Notes under the pieces: generated by a model
What the model saw: only the letters and a program-made list of their open reading frames with translations
Told to the model about the DNA's origin: nothing
Database searches by the model: none
Position numbers and translations under genes: made by a program
Part shown: piece after piece, positions 1 to 12,525 of the stretch
Position numbering within the stretch: position 1 is the stretch's first letter
Layout: every line of letters starts with the position of its first letter
Assembly (NCBI RefSeq): GCF_026213295.1
Contig: NC_079416.1
Coordinates: forward strand, 24,097,237-24,161,236
Source: Gadus chalcogrammus
Taxonomy: Eukaryota > Chordata > Actinopteri > Gadiformes > Gadidae
Reading direction: 5' to 3'
DNA: 64,000 bases

Positions 1-1522
1 TACCCTTCGGTTGGACATGCTTGAAACTTATGCTATATTTGCCATGTAAATTTTTGCATAAATAAAATATATCACAACACGTGTTGTAAGTTCTCGAGGC
101 AAAACCTCAATGTCTTGGAGCACTCTGAAGGGACTGACGCAACCCTTTGCAATAGCATAAGCAAGGTTATGTTTTACGCTGTCAGGGTTATGTCTTGATG
201 TTCATACATCCAAACCAAAGTTTGTGGCGATATGTTAGAGCTGTCTGATCATATCTAGCCCGGGCTGGACACCTTTTGGTCATGATATCATTAGAGATAT
301 CAATGGTCAATTTCTTCATTTTCTTTGTGTTTGCCCTTTATGTGGGTAGAGCACATTTGTTTCACTGACTTTTCTACTGGTACCTCATAACATAACCCAA
401 CAGGTTCCTCAGAGGAAGCTGGAATCATGACATTTCCATTGCAAATTACATTTCCAAGAAGACGTTATGGCTGATGGATGGCAAAACAATTATTCAGACA
501 GGCGCATAGAAGAGCAAAAGGCTACAACAGAAATGCAAATGATTGATTCAGGTGACCCACTTTGCACCCACTTTGGCAATCAACCCATGTGATTCAAACT
601 TGAGGATGATTTCTCAGTCACTTGCACTGGACTCCATCCATCACCTTTGTAATTCACCACTCCCCTAATGGGAATATGTTTCCTGTATTTCCCCACTGCA
701 ACAGGGTGTTGCCTGAATCCAAATTTGTTCACTGAAGCAAATGTGGCTTAATGGAATGAAAAACAGCCCTTTTGATAAATGAGCACCTTTGGGGTCTGTT
801 GAGTTGTCTTCAAGATACTTAACCTACAAAGATATTGGTTTTCAAACCTTCTTATTTATGCAATTTCTCTTGCCTTTCCGCCACACCCATAATTAGACGA
901 GGTACGGCATAGATTTTAGTTATTCTTAAAGTAACTAACCTTTCCAAAGGACAACTTCCAGGTGACCTTCTGGGAAAGATTGGACAGCTATTGTCCTGTG
1001 ATTATAGTAATAATCACAGTATCATATATTTATGTGTTTCTCATACCAAATTAGCCTCATACCAAATCCACAACAATAATGATGGACGGGTCGAGAGAAG
1101 CAGCTGGAGCGTGTTTTATATATCATGGAAATATTCATATTATGTCATATTTAAAGTCTTAATGGATGCATATTTGTGTGAGACTTGAATGTAGGGATTC
1201 TCAATTGATCTTGGCTGTCCTTAGTATTGCAAGTTATTATTATTATTATAATTTGACGTGGTGAAGTAGCATGAACGTTTTAAGCATTGTTGCGAGTAAA
1301 GTAATATAAAGTATATATTATTAATAATACAGCAACTGTATTTGTATAAGATAAGTCCCCCCATATATAAACATTACTGGGTGCTAAGGATAATGAAGCA
1401 CTGTATTATTTTTATATCATTTAACATGACTATATGTATAGCCTAAATGCATCATCATTGAGTATACCTTACAATGATTATTTTTTAGCATCAATGCTAA
1501 TAATAGACCAAAAAATAGTTTG

Positions 1523-2122
1523 GTCAGACCGTTGCCCCCCGTCAGACAGTTGCCCCCCTCAGACAGTTGCCCCCCGTCAGACAGTTGCCCCCCGTCAGAC
1601 AGTTGCCCCCCGTCAGACAGTTGCCCCCCGTCAGACAGTTGCCCCCCTCAGACAGTTGCCCCCCGTCAGACAGTTGCCCCCCGTCAGACAGTTGCCCCCC
1701 TCAGACAGTTGCCCCCCCTCAGACAGTTGCCCCCCTCAGACAGTTGCCCCCGTCAGACAGTTGCCCCCCCTCAGACCGTTGCCCCCCGTCAGACAGTTGC
1801 CCCCCTCAGACAGTTGCCCCCCTCAGACCGTTGCCCCCCCTCAGACCGTTGCCCCCCGTCAGACAGTTGCCCCCCTCAGACAGTTGCCCCCCTCAGACAG
1901 TTGCCCCCCCTCAGACAGTTGCCCCCCCTCAGACAGTTGCCCCCCTCAGACAGTTGCCCCCCCTCAGACAGTTGCCCCCCTCAGACAGTTGCCCCCCTCA
2001 GACAGTTGCCCCCCCTCAGACAGTTGCCCCCCCTCAGACAGTTGCCCCCCCTCAGACAGTTGCCCCCCCTCAGACAGTTGCCCCCCTCAGACAGTTGCCC
2101 CCCCTCAGACAGTTGCCCCCCC
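1523..2122. repeat. Minisatellite, 17-18 bp unit, about 34 copies
   Basis: Head-to-tail copies of CAGACAGTTGCCCCCC followed by T or GT. The length alternates between 17 and 18 bp because the C run and the T/GT junction vary. All three + frames stay open across it, which produces spurious proline-rich ORFs of about 200-290 codons. There is no splice or codon evidence that it is coding. Confidence 0.95.
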
Positions 2123-3049
2123 TCCCTCTCCTGTGGCTGCACCTAGCTCCGAGCCGAGGCCCGTGAGGCTGATGCCAACATGGATACCGTTTCTCCTTCC
2201 GCCCCTAAACATGGGGCTAATTCCCCCCTCGGCCTCTAAAATGAACCATTACCAATGCCATATAGCATATTGTTGTATCTATACTTCATATCGATAAGAT
2301 ATGATGAACAGACACAGATTCACAACATCCATTTTTATGCCTAAGATGTATTTGGTTGGATGCTTGTCATCTTCAACATGCGGAAGATTAAGTTCCGTAG
2401 GGATTTCGACATGTTGCGTACGCACACATTTTCAAGGGAATAAAAAACCCTGCCAGACCTAAATTGAATCAGTCTTGTGAGGAGCCTTTTCCTGACCACG
2501 GCTCACTGTCACATCGGCTATGAGCACAACGGTCACAAATGGTTTCCCAAAATAGCTCCCAAATCACTGTGCTAATTTGATTCCACAAGCCTTGTCCTAG
2601 TGCTGGTGCGAGTGTAAGTGTCTAGGTTGTGCATTAAGCTTGTTAGCTTTGGTAATTTTTCCTATTTTGGGAGGCACCGAGACATGCTGTGTTATAGCCA
2701 TTTGTCTAATGTGTTGTCAGACGACGAGAGCTGGGAAGAAAAAAAAGATTCCATGTGGATCATTTGCCTTGCTATGTCCGCGGTTTTTGACATCTTATCT
2801 GTGGTTGTTTTTACGCTGAAGCTGTGGTCTGCAAATAATATTCATACTTATTGCTTTACTAGAATCCGTCATTTCATTTACTCTTTTAGCTTTAGAATGA
2901 AATAAGTCAATCTTTCTTACTGTCTCTCCCCTTCCTGCTCTCCAGTAAGGGGACTGTTGTTATTCTCTTGTTAGGAGCGAGGTTCTTTTGAAATGTACTC
3001 GGATTGGATTTGCATTAGATGGACGATTTGTATCTTTCCACACAAAGAG

Positions 3050-3081
3050 TCTCTCTGTCTCTGTCTCTGTCTCTGTCTCTG

Positions 3082-3142
<61 letters not shown>
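3050..3142. repeat. (CT)n / CTCTGT microsatellite
   Basis: The CTCTGT hexamer passes into pure CT dinucleotide for about 90 bp. It lies about 1.1 kb upstream of the beta-neurexin start codon. The region after it, to about 3350, remains pyrimidine-rich. Confidence 0.9.
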
Positions 3143-3145
<3 letters not shown>

Positions 3146-3689
3146 ACACTTAAACCCCTCCTATGCCGGTGTCTTTACCTGAGCCAGATCTACGCACCAC
3201 TTCATTATCCCCCTCCCACTTACGGCCTGAGCGCCTCCCTCCCTCCGTCTCTCCTCCCCATCTCTCTCACTTGCTCTCCGCCTGCTGAGGGAGCGGGAGA
3301 GAGAGAGACATATTGTCAGCGCACTCTTGTGTGTTCAGGTGTGCGAGCCAGAGCTTGCCCAGGGAAAGTGGAGGAACGCCACAACCTGAAATGCTCCTTT
3401 CCGATTTGAGAAGAGACAGAAAATAGCGGAGGCATTTTGTTTTGGTGTGCTTTAATTAGTGTGCCGGTTGTCCGTACAGTTAGGACAGGTGTCCCAACTC
3501 CTGGACGTGCTGAAATACCACGGGAGATGAGGCAGCCTCAGTGGGGAGGACACCGGATAGATCGATGGATATTGTTTTGGCTCTTTCTTTCTATTTTATC
3601 CATTCACACCGGAACCGTCTGCAAAGGTCTGTCTCTACGGCTTTCAAACGTTTGACTTTCCAAGTGTCATCTGTCCCACTTCTTTTATG

Positions 3690-4255
3690 AGGAAAAGATC
3701 TAGAAAAGGGAAGAATCAGGAGAGGAGGAGCAGCGATCCTCTGTCTCCGGGCTGTCTGCGCTGCACTGCCGGCCGCGGGCAGAGAGAAGCAGAGCTCCGC
3801 TCTGTGCCGGGCGTCGGTCTGTGGGAGAGGAGAGCTCGGCCGCTGCTGTTGGGTCAGAGCGGGGCTATTGTAGCGCTACGGAGTGCATCTCCACAGAACA
3901 CAAGCATGTGCCATGGCATGGGGAGGAGGGACGGGCTGTGTGAGCTGAGTGGACGGGCAAATTAAAATGTGAGACTTTGGATCCTGAAGCGACAGTAAAG
4001 TAAACCAGTAATAGCTGCATACTCTGGTTCCACGCCGCCCCCCAGCACAGAAGATATTGCGGAGCCTTTCTTCTCAGCAGAAGCCGCTATAGTCCAGTTG
4101 CCCTACGAGTTTGGAGAACACGGCGCTAGAAAAGCGTGCGTTGGCAGAGGGGACGGTCCTGATTATTATGGGCTGTCCTCCACCATGAGACTGAGGCTCC
4201 CCGGAGCGACTCCCTGTGCCCTGCACCTCTGTGATCCTTCGCCCGGGCCCAGACC
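3690..4255 (+). promoter_or_regulatory. nrxn3: Putative beta-neurexin promoter and 5' UTR, CpG-rich
   Basis: GC and CpG content rise sharply compared with the AT-rich flanks, continue through exon 1 and fall after about 4650. This is the usual look of a CpG-island promoter over a beta-neurexin first exon. I could not identify a TATA box or a transcription start. Two upstream ATGs (4168 and 4185) precede the beta start. The in-frame TGA at 4232-4234 shows that the beta ORF cannot extend further upstream. The promoter role is inferred from position. Confidence 0.4.
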
Positions 4256-4307
4256 ATGGGCCCCCCCGCCCCCCCCCGCCTGCGGGCCTGGACCCGCTGG
4301 CTGCTGA
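4168..4307 (+). promoter_or_regulatory. Two upstream ORFs, the second overlapping the beta start codon
   Basis: ATG at 4168 opens a 6-codon ORF ending TGA at 4186-4188. That stop overlaps a second ATG at 4185 (context CCACCATGA, A at -3). The second ORF runs 40 codons to TGA 4305-4307 and overlaps the neurexin ATG at 4256 in another frame. If the transcript starts upstream of 4168, such uORFs would be expected to lower beta-neurexin translation. The transcription start is not known, so this is inference. Confidence 0.35.
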
Positions 4308-4490
4308 TTCTGGGATGTATGGCCGGGTCGTCCGGGAGCTGGTCCGCGGGCCGGCGTCCGGAGGCCCGCTCGGAGCTGGCGGCGGCAGGTCAGCCTCAGG
4401 GGGAGCAGCGCCCGTCCCACGCAGGGCGGCGGCGCCCCTCGCCGCCGGTGTCCGTCTACCGTACCCCCGCCCTGCTGAGGGGGGGCCACG
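4256..4490 (+). CDS. nrxn3: Neurexin-3 beta, exon 1: signal peptide and beta-specific N terminus
   Basis: Beta-neurexins are presynaptic adhesion receptors made from an internal promoter; this exon supplies the signal peptide and the short beta-specific segment before LNS6. ATG 4256 has a strong context (AGACCATGG) and an in-frame TGA 24 nt upstream. Residues 8-14 are basic and 15-24 (WLLILGCMAG) hydrophobic, as in a signal peptide. Residues 68-78 read YRTPALLRGGH, the beta-neurexin motif just before the shared domain. The exon ends at a consensus donor (CACG|GTAAGT) in phase 1, and the split codon becomes Ala when joined to 30113, giving RGGHAGTTY as in vertebrate beta-neurexins. The His-rich stretch usual in mammalian beta N termini is missing and replaced by an Arg/Pro-rich one. 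Coding length is 235 nt (78 codons plus 1 nt). Confidence 0.9.
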
Positions 4491-7400
4491 GTAAGTCCCG
4501 CCTTCAACGCCGTCCGACGACTTTCACAGCTCAGAATTGTAGCATTAGAGTAATTGATCCCCCTGGTTCTTTAGAGCCAGACGGCTGCTGCTGATGGGCC
4601 GCTTCAGGAGTCTGATGGCGGGGGTTGGACCTCTCTCCCGTTCCCCGGGTGATGAGCCCTGTCTGGTGTTAATAGCCTCTGATTGGGCTGCTTGGGGCTC
4701 AATGCTATCAGGTTCGTTCCCTGATTGGCAGTAATAGTAGAGTGCAGCCAGCGGTCTGCTGGGAGGCCTCAGAACGGGGGGCAGATCTCCTGTCACCAGC
4801 GCTCAACGCTTCATCCTCTAAAGATAGATTCTGAGGATCTCGGTGACGGGGGGATGGAGAGAACGCCTAGTCTATGCTTTGTATTATTTTATTTATTCAT
4901 CATAATCGGGTTGGTAATTGAAGCATGCCAACCTTCCTTACAACCAGAGGAAACACTTAAGGTTGGAGAGAGTGACAAGACTCTTGATCTCAGCCATTTG
5001 TTAACAAATAACCAAAATATATACAACTTTAAATAGCAGAAATGGTATATTGTCTGTACCATGTTCTCATTAAGGTTGGTATTTAATAAATGGTTACATA
5101 TAAAGATAATGTCTGGCTGTGTATATCAAAATAGGGGTAGGCCTAAGCATGGCTGGCTCCACTCCAACTCTCATACCAGTACCGATACATTTTCTACTTT
5201 TTCTAAACCAAGCCAATTGCATCGGCTTGAACTTCGACCTCTCTTTCTACCAAGTGCTGAAGGAGACGCTCTCAAACAAACAGACAAAGCCAAAGTCTCC
5301 GGGTGATCACTAGGAGACGAAAAACCCAGAGAAAGGGCCACCGTGGCAGCACAGAGCTAAACCCAACGGGAGGTTGGTTTGCAGTAAAGTCGCTGAGTTG
5401 AGACCACAACCCTTTTAACTACGACTTCAGCAGAGCTGGTGGGTGAGGAGGGATGCTCGCTGAAGCTTCACTGCGTGTCAGCCTCGCTGCCTTCAGGAGG
5501 AAGGATTCAGTTTGGCTTCATGCTCTGTGCTTTATGATGCAGGCTATTACACTGCTGCAATCGCTGTTGGTCTCCATCTCACTTCCCAGTCGGACAAAGC
5601 TAAAGAAAGCTAAATGAAGGCCTCCTGATTTAGAGAGGGTAGTACAGGTATGTTTTCTCACCTTTTCTTTAGAGGAGGGTTTGAACCTTTTCTAGTTTTT
5701 AACATGTTCAAAACTACAATTCTGATGTTATGATCTTAAAGCCACCACCAGGCTGGGCTGTGCTAGGCTGAATACAATTTTATAATTGATCAATAATGTA
5801 TTTATGTAACCCATTTTGCTACTCAAGGGAAAATGTATTCCTTTATTAAAAATATGAATCAGGGAATATTAATTCCCTAGGAGTAACACCTCCCTTTCCC
5901 CTCCCAACATACCACTGGGGTAACTATTATAATTATTGCGACATCTATTTACCCTCCACCACGTTGATTCACCTCTTAAGAAATGAACAGGCCCACTCTC
6001 TACCTAAGGCAGGCAGGGGGGTGAGCCGAACAACACCCATCAGGAAGCAGTCCCACCGGGGCCAGAGACTGGTTGCTGTTGTTCTGTTTGATTAGAGCCT
6101 GTCTGGATCCTATCCGTGTTGACGAGTTGGAGGTTAGCTCCAGAGGCTTTGAGCTCTTTTTCCCGGCTGCCTTTTTACTCTCCCTCACCCGTTGCTGCGG
6201 GCAAAGCGCCATTAGCTTGGCTCGGCTCATCAACATAGAATGCCTATTTTTTTATACAATGTAGGGATTGGTGGTTTTTCTAATCGTGGGCTGTTTTGGA
6301 GAACCCAGCAGCATTCATCCATGGCTCGTAGATGTATTGCTTTTTGCACATAGACGTACGAGTTGGACCCTGAGGGAAACAAGAGGCAAGCCATGCGATC
6401 TGGAGACCCCCTTTAACGTGAAGACCTCTGACCGTCTACTGGGCCAGGGGTACCGGCACCAGCCGACCACCAGACACAAACAGCCCGGAAAGGCAGACGG
6501 GACGCTCATTGATCCGATGTGGCCGGAGGGAAATGGGATAAAGAAAGCATGAAAGGAACATCGAAACCCTTTTTTACGTCTGTCTAAGGTCTTCAAGGTA
6601 GACGGTCCCTCTTGACGGTCTCCTGGTAGACGGCCTCTCCTAGGAGAGCGGCTGATGCCTTCTCTTGGAGTGGGTTTCACTGAATCGACCTCAGACCCTT
6701 AACTAACCAGAGGAAACCCTTCCATGAAGTAGCCTCAAATAAAAAACCTATCAATGTTGGTCAATTGAAAAAACAAATCTTCTAGCAAATAACTACTTTC
6801 ATTCTAATAAACCTGTGAATCATTTTTTTATGATGCATATATTTGAGCTCTTTTTCAGCAGTCGGCTGACTTATCACAAGAAACACATAACGAGCTGTGA
6901 TTATATAAATGGTTGGATCAATAATGGAAATCCCATCAGTATGTACAGTGAATCCATACCTGTCACATTGATTAACTTTGTGACGCATGGACAGTTGAGA
7001 GAGAGTATGTCAGAGTCGTGAAGGTCTGGTGTGAATGAGGCCCATTAAAGAAGTGATTAGAAGAGCTCTGTGGTCTGGGGACATGTGGGCATAAGGTGTA
7101 TGTAAATGTACTCCTAAACCATATGCATCCACAGTGCTGTTAACGTCTGATTCTGGAGGAGGAGGAGAGCTGGAGTCCAATATTGGGTTCAGGCAATGGA
7201 AATCCACATATTGCAGAGCCATTGTCCATGTCCTGAATATACAGATGACTCCCTGATCCTGGTGGGGGCTACGGCTCCCCTTACAGCAGTGTGATGCCTG
7301 GCAGAGGGTTGAGTAGAGAAGAGGAGCTGAACGTCGGACGGACCAGAGTGCTGTAGACAGGTCATGGTGGAGGGTAGGAGCGGCGGTGGAACCCCCCCCC

Positions 7401-7983
7401 CTCAGCATGGGGTTCACTTTGAGCTCTGCTTCATTGTCCCCCAGCCGGACTCCGCTGGGGATCCCTGTGGTGAGGGTGCGGTGGCTAACGTCATCTTAAA
7501 CGTTCCAAAGCAGTGAATAAGCTCATCCTTTTGAACAGGTGAATGATATGAGAGAGGGGGATGAGGGCGTCCTGAGAGATAACTTTGGGTGTGTGGGCAG
7601 GTTGGTTTGGTTTAGTAATAGTCTTGGTTTCCCTCGGTGTCTGCACTTGTCCACATGAAGCACATTAATGCTTGGCGCTCAGTCTGCGGTCGACCTACGC
7701 ACCGTGGACCTTACCTCCTCCTCCAGGGGCTCAGAAGATCTCTGGGCACGCACACCCACACACTCAATTATATATATTTACACCAGAAGTAAATCAGTGA
7801 GTACAAAGTGGCTGCTTTGTCTGCACTAACTTGCTCACTTATCACTAATGACACTCACAAACATGCCTACTCTGTAGCTATGAGCGCCAGCGCGCTGTCA
7901 GGTTGGATGTCAGCAGACTGAAGGAGCAGAAACCGAATCAGGACGAACCAAACAGCTGACGGGGTTGGTCCAGGACAATGGAA

Positions 7984-8126
<143 letters not shown>

Positions 8127-9200
8127 ACAGCCGTCTCCCCTTCTCGCCCTCGCTCCAGTAGGCTGATACGAACAGAGCTAGGAGACTGTGTGTTTCTGTG
8201 TGACAACACACACACATTTCTGTCTTAACTAAGAGCCCATGATAGAATAGGTTTGGAAGGAACCTAACTCTGTGGAGGAAAGGTTCTCTGTTCTTCACAG
8301 ACTGAGTTTGGGCCCACTGCCCCGACTCTAGTGACCTGTGGAGGGGGGGGATCTCTTTGGATCAATAACTCACAGGTTCCTCTTTACCAATGGTTTGAGT
8401 TTAGACCAACATATTTCCACAGTTTAAAGCACAAGTCACTTTGACATACAGAAAGCACTGAATGCTCCTAATGACATTGAACAATGTAATCCAACAATTG
8501 GTAATGATTTGATGTTAATCTAATTGGTATGTTTTATACAGAAATAAGATACATCCTGAGTGAATCCAACATTGCTCTCAAACTCGTGTCCCACTAAACA
8601 AGGATCCACTTTGGGTCGTCCTTTTGGCACATATTTAAGTCAGTTCAGGGATCACCACAGACAAAGTGACTCTGTTGTCGACTTGGCAGCACTAACACGA
8701 AGACGTGTCGTCTTCGGTGTTTCATGAATTAGTTGAGTATGAATTTCAAGTGAACTTTCCTCTGTTTTACATGTCAGCAGGTTAGTTTAATGTGAATTAT
8801 GAGTTTGATAGGACCTTTTGTTCAACACTTTCCTCTCCCACGCGTTTAACTCTGCTTTGTTCAGAGATCGGCTGATTCAACAACTTGTATGCGTACTTGT
8901 TTTCCAGAGCGATAAGTGTTAATTTGCTGTCACTAAGTCAGTCCATTATTTCGCTGGTTGTTGCTAAATGGGAGCTTCGATGATTGCGATGGGAAACCTT
9001 TTGATCCTCATTGTGATGGAGGCTAATTGCAGCAATTATGTTGCTTTGCTTTGCTTACGGGCAGAACAGTAATTCTACAGCTCCAGACTTCCAGGTGTGT
9101 GTCTATGTATTTATGTGTGTGTGTCTGCGTGTGTGTGTGCCTGCACTGGTATACACACATTCAAAGTAGTATTAATATGCAAGCAAGCAAGTCTCCAACA

Positions 9201-9434
9201 TAGGTACTTGGGTAGGTACATAGGTAGGTACATAGGTACTTGGGTAGGTACTAGGTACATAAGTACTTGGGTAGGTACTAGGTATATGGGTACTTGGGAA
9301 GGTACTAGGTACCTAGGAACTTGGGAAGGTACTAGGTACCTAGGAACTTGGGAAGGTACTAGGTACATAGGTACATAGGTACTTAGGAAGGTACTAGGTA
9401 CATAGGAACTTAGGAAGGTACTAGGTACATAGGG
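9201..9434. repeat. Degenerate minisatellite built on GGTACTAGGTACATAG
   Basis: Imperfect repeats of GGTAGGTACATAGGTACTTGG-like units, later homogenised to copies carrying ACTAGGTACC. The basic 4-bp motif GGTA is nested in units of roughly 24-28 bp. No gene is associated. Confidence 0.85.
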
Positions 9435-9991
9435 GCTTTACGTTGGCTCGGGATATTAGTGCAAATTGATTGAATTGACGCGCGCACACACACACACACA
9501 CTCACACTCACACTCTCCTCTACCTCAGCACTTACGATCAGGCAAATAGACATCGAGAACAAAATATGAAATAACATATATATAATTAGTCTTCCATTTC
9601 TATAAACTACAATCCTCGCTAAACATTCCCCACAGACAATGCTATATTGTGTTCCATATCCAAGGAGATAAATGCATCTGCTACTTTGCATATCCATATT
9701 TATGCGGTGGTGGACTGAATCGTGTGGGAGAGATTTCCCGAATGTGCTTTAGGAGTGGCTCCGCCCACCCCCTATTAGCATATTGTAATACAATGAATAA
9801 ACATGGTCTGCCAACACAGAGGGGGCAGGAGGGGGGGCAGGAGGGGGGCCCGTTGTGTTTTTATAATGGCCTTAATGTGCACAGTCAAGTACTGGCGGCT
9901 CCTGGTGTGTGTGTGTGTGTGTGTGTACGATTTTAGTTTTTGTGCTCAGTGTTATCTGCCTTGGAAAGACCCTGTTCATCGACCCACTCAT

Positions 9992-10120
<129 letters not shown>

Positions 10121-10209
10121 TGCAGGTTTGATACATGGGGAAGCTGAAACTCTGCAATATTATTTTCCCGGTTAACTTGGAAGAATCCTCGGCTGCTGAG
10201 GCCCGGTAT

Positions 10210-10251
10210 AGACCGGTCTGTCTGTAGACCGGTCTACAGACAGACCGGTCT
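10210..10251. repeat. Perfect 42-bp palindrome
   Basis: The sequence equals its own reverse complement over 42 bp. The centre is the 10-bp palindrome AGACCGGTCT (10226-10235), and the same motif recurs at both ends (10210-10219 and 10242-10251). There is no spacer, so it could extrude as a cruciform. A short run of CCCTAA-like units follows at about 10262-10292. Confidence 0.9.
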
Positions 10252-10261
10252 GTTATATGTA

Positions 10262-10292
10262 TCTAACCCTAACACACGACCCTAACCCTAAC
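10262..10292. repeat. Short telomere-like CCCTAA tract
   Basis: A few CTAACC units interrupted by CACGA. It is too short to be an interstitial telomere, but it stands directly beside the 42-bp palindrome. Confidence 0.6.
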
Positions 10293-10516
10293 CGGCGACC
10301 CTCTGTGGTCAGTGAAAAAATAAGGGTTAGGTAATGACTAGTTTGCTATTTATTATAGCACCTTATTTTAAAGTGTCACCCCACATCCTTGCTTAAATTT
10401 AAATTCATAAATATATATTTATTTATTTTTTGAATTGTAATAGGGACAAATGATTGTTTTGCATTTGTTATTTGCGTTCTCCTGGATTTATCTGACAAGG
10501 TCTGTCAACTTTGTGT

Positions 10517-10648
10517 CAACACAACACACACATCAACGCAACACACACATCAACATAACACACGCATCAACACAACACGCACATCGACGCAACACACGCA
10601 CAACACACTCATGAACGCAACACACGCATCAACACAACACGCACATCG
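10517..10648. repeat. Short minisatellite, CACAACACACRCATCAACG-type unit, about 7 copies
   Basis: Imperfect units of about 19 bp rich in ACACA, running almost directly into the CT tract at 10669. Confidence 0.8.
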
Positions 10649-10666
10649 ACACAAAACACACACGGT

Positions 10667-10825
<159 letters not shown>

Positions 10826-12263
10826 ATCAGTCTTGCGCTCTCTTTTCTTGCTCTTCACTGTTTTTTTTTTGTTTGTTTTTTCTCCTTCCGGTGCTCGAGT
10901 CACTTACACTCCGTCATTAGTTCTCAATGACGTGAAGGAGATTATTGAGTGTGAAGGGCACTCGCGCGGACACACACATAAATACATGTGTACACATTCA
11001 GCTGCCTCTGAAGAACACACACACCGACATGTGGTCACACAAGTATACTCACACCGCAGAGGAACTTGGTGTCCCCAGGGGAGTTGGGACACTGTCTTTG
11101 GTTTGGAGAACACCCCTACACTCCTGATGGTATTCATGGCCTACGCTCCCACGCTACGGCCCATGGCAGAGGGCCGCCCCAGCTACGTATTAACATGTGA
11201 ACACTGCGGCGTGTGTTGGTTTCACTTTGGTAACTTTTTTAAGCAGCTGCTGACGCAGTCTATTGCATCCACGGCAGCCACACACACCTCAACCAAACAG
11301 ACGGGTTTAGATCAGGACGACGAGCCGCTGAATCTTCGCTCTGAACAACAGCCTCATCAGCGGGCGGTATGGCTGCGGAAGGACGTCAACAAACCGCATT
11401 CATACCATATAGACCAGCCTCTAATTACAGAGCTCTGTACGGAGATGTACAAAATGTACAAAACTGTCTGCAATTATTCAGGAAGGGAAATAATCATTTA
11501 AAAGTGCAGCTGGTTTTAGTCCTTGATGGAGACTAAAGTTGTGATTGGATTCTGTATGAAACATTTCCGTACTATTGTCGAATACCGGAAAAACCCAAAG
11601 TTGTTGGTCGATTAACAGTCTTTCATTTATCTAGATGTGTCTTTTTTATTGTTGTAGAACAAGGCCTGTTGTGTTCATAATCTCCAGTTTACTGAATCCT
11701 AACCCTAGTGTGTGCTCTCCTTCTGTTATGTTTTGTGACCCTTGTACTGTAACACACTTCTCTCTGAAGCGTTTGGGTTCACTTTGCCAACCTGGACTGT
11801 CTTTCTTCCAGGTGGCGACTTCAAAACAGCGAAATTTGTGTGTGGGTGAGGAAGGACAAAGCATGCAGGGTAGCCTGTCTGTGTGTTTGTAGATTAGCTT
11901 GTGTTTATGTTGGATTATATATCAAGGCCTCAGTTCAAGGCGTCATTCTTTGGCACCGGCCACATAAAAAATAGAGCCATTATTAAATAAACCCCCTATG
12001 CGTCTTATGAATGTCACCAAACCAAACCAAACTTTGATCCATTGTTCCTTTTTCTCTTCTACATATTTGGTAATGTTAACTGCAAAATTTTCCCTCAAAC
12101 GAAAATAACAAAACACACAACCACAAGGCCTTTGAGGACATTGAATACTTTGGTCAGAAACATAACCTGCTTTCACACATACACGTTAGTCCTGCAATAC
12201 TCCCGATGGGCCGTATATGTGATCAACATATCCTGACATTGGCATCCTGAAAACATCCTGAAA

Positions 12264-12290
12264 AAAATACTACCCCTGAGGTAGTATTTT
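12264..12290. repeat. 11-bp perfect inverted repeat, 5-nt loop
   Basis: AAAATACTACC (12264-12274) and GGTAGTATTTT (12280-12290) are exact reverse complements separated by CCTGA. It is a hairpin-capable site upstream of the large minisatellite. Function unknown. Confidence 0.75.
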
Positions 12291-12525
12291 CGCCGGCGGA
12301 AAGGTTAGTTACCTTATATGTGAATGAGGAGTAGAAACCCTAGGATGGGTGAGGGTTCTGACTGAGTGATGTCCCTGAAACAGCAGAGGAGCAGAGTAGT
12401 CCCAGACTGAGGGTCAGTGGGGGGGCTGGAGATGCAGGAGGGAGAGAGGGCGGGGGAGAAGAGAGGGCGGGGGGGCAGGGAGGCAGGGGGGCTGGAGAGA
12501 GGGGAGGGAGGGGGGCTACACCCCC

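Larger units (their letters stand above)
1..3690. other. Upstream region (intron of the long alpha transcript), no exon seen
   Basis: This is AT-rich sequence without a convincing coding exon. The open frames here are short or lie in repeats. It contains the 17-18 bp minisatellite at 1523-2122 and a CT tract at 3050-3142. In vertebrate neurexin genes the beta first exon lies inside an intron of the alpha transcript, so this stretch is inferred to be alpha intron and distal beta upstream sequence. I see nothing else in 1-1522 or 2123-3049 that I can support. Confidence 0.5.

Noticed and set aside
1434..2297. 287-codon SDSCPPQTVAP frame
   Set aside because: Minisatellite translation; all three frames are open in the same place.
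1..4000. Alpha-neurexin exons (LNS5 / EGF3) upstream of the beta promoter
   Set aside because: No EGF cysteine pattern or LNS motif with splice sites was found; they presumably lie before this window.
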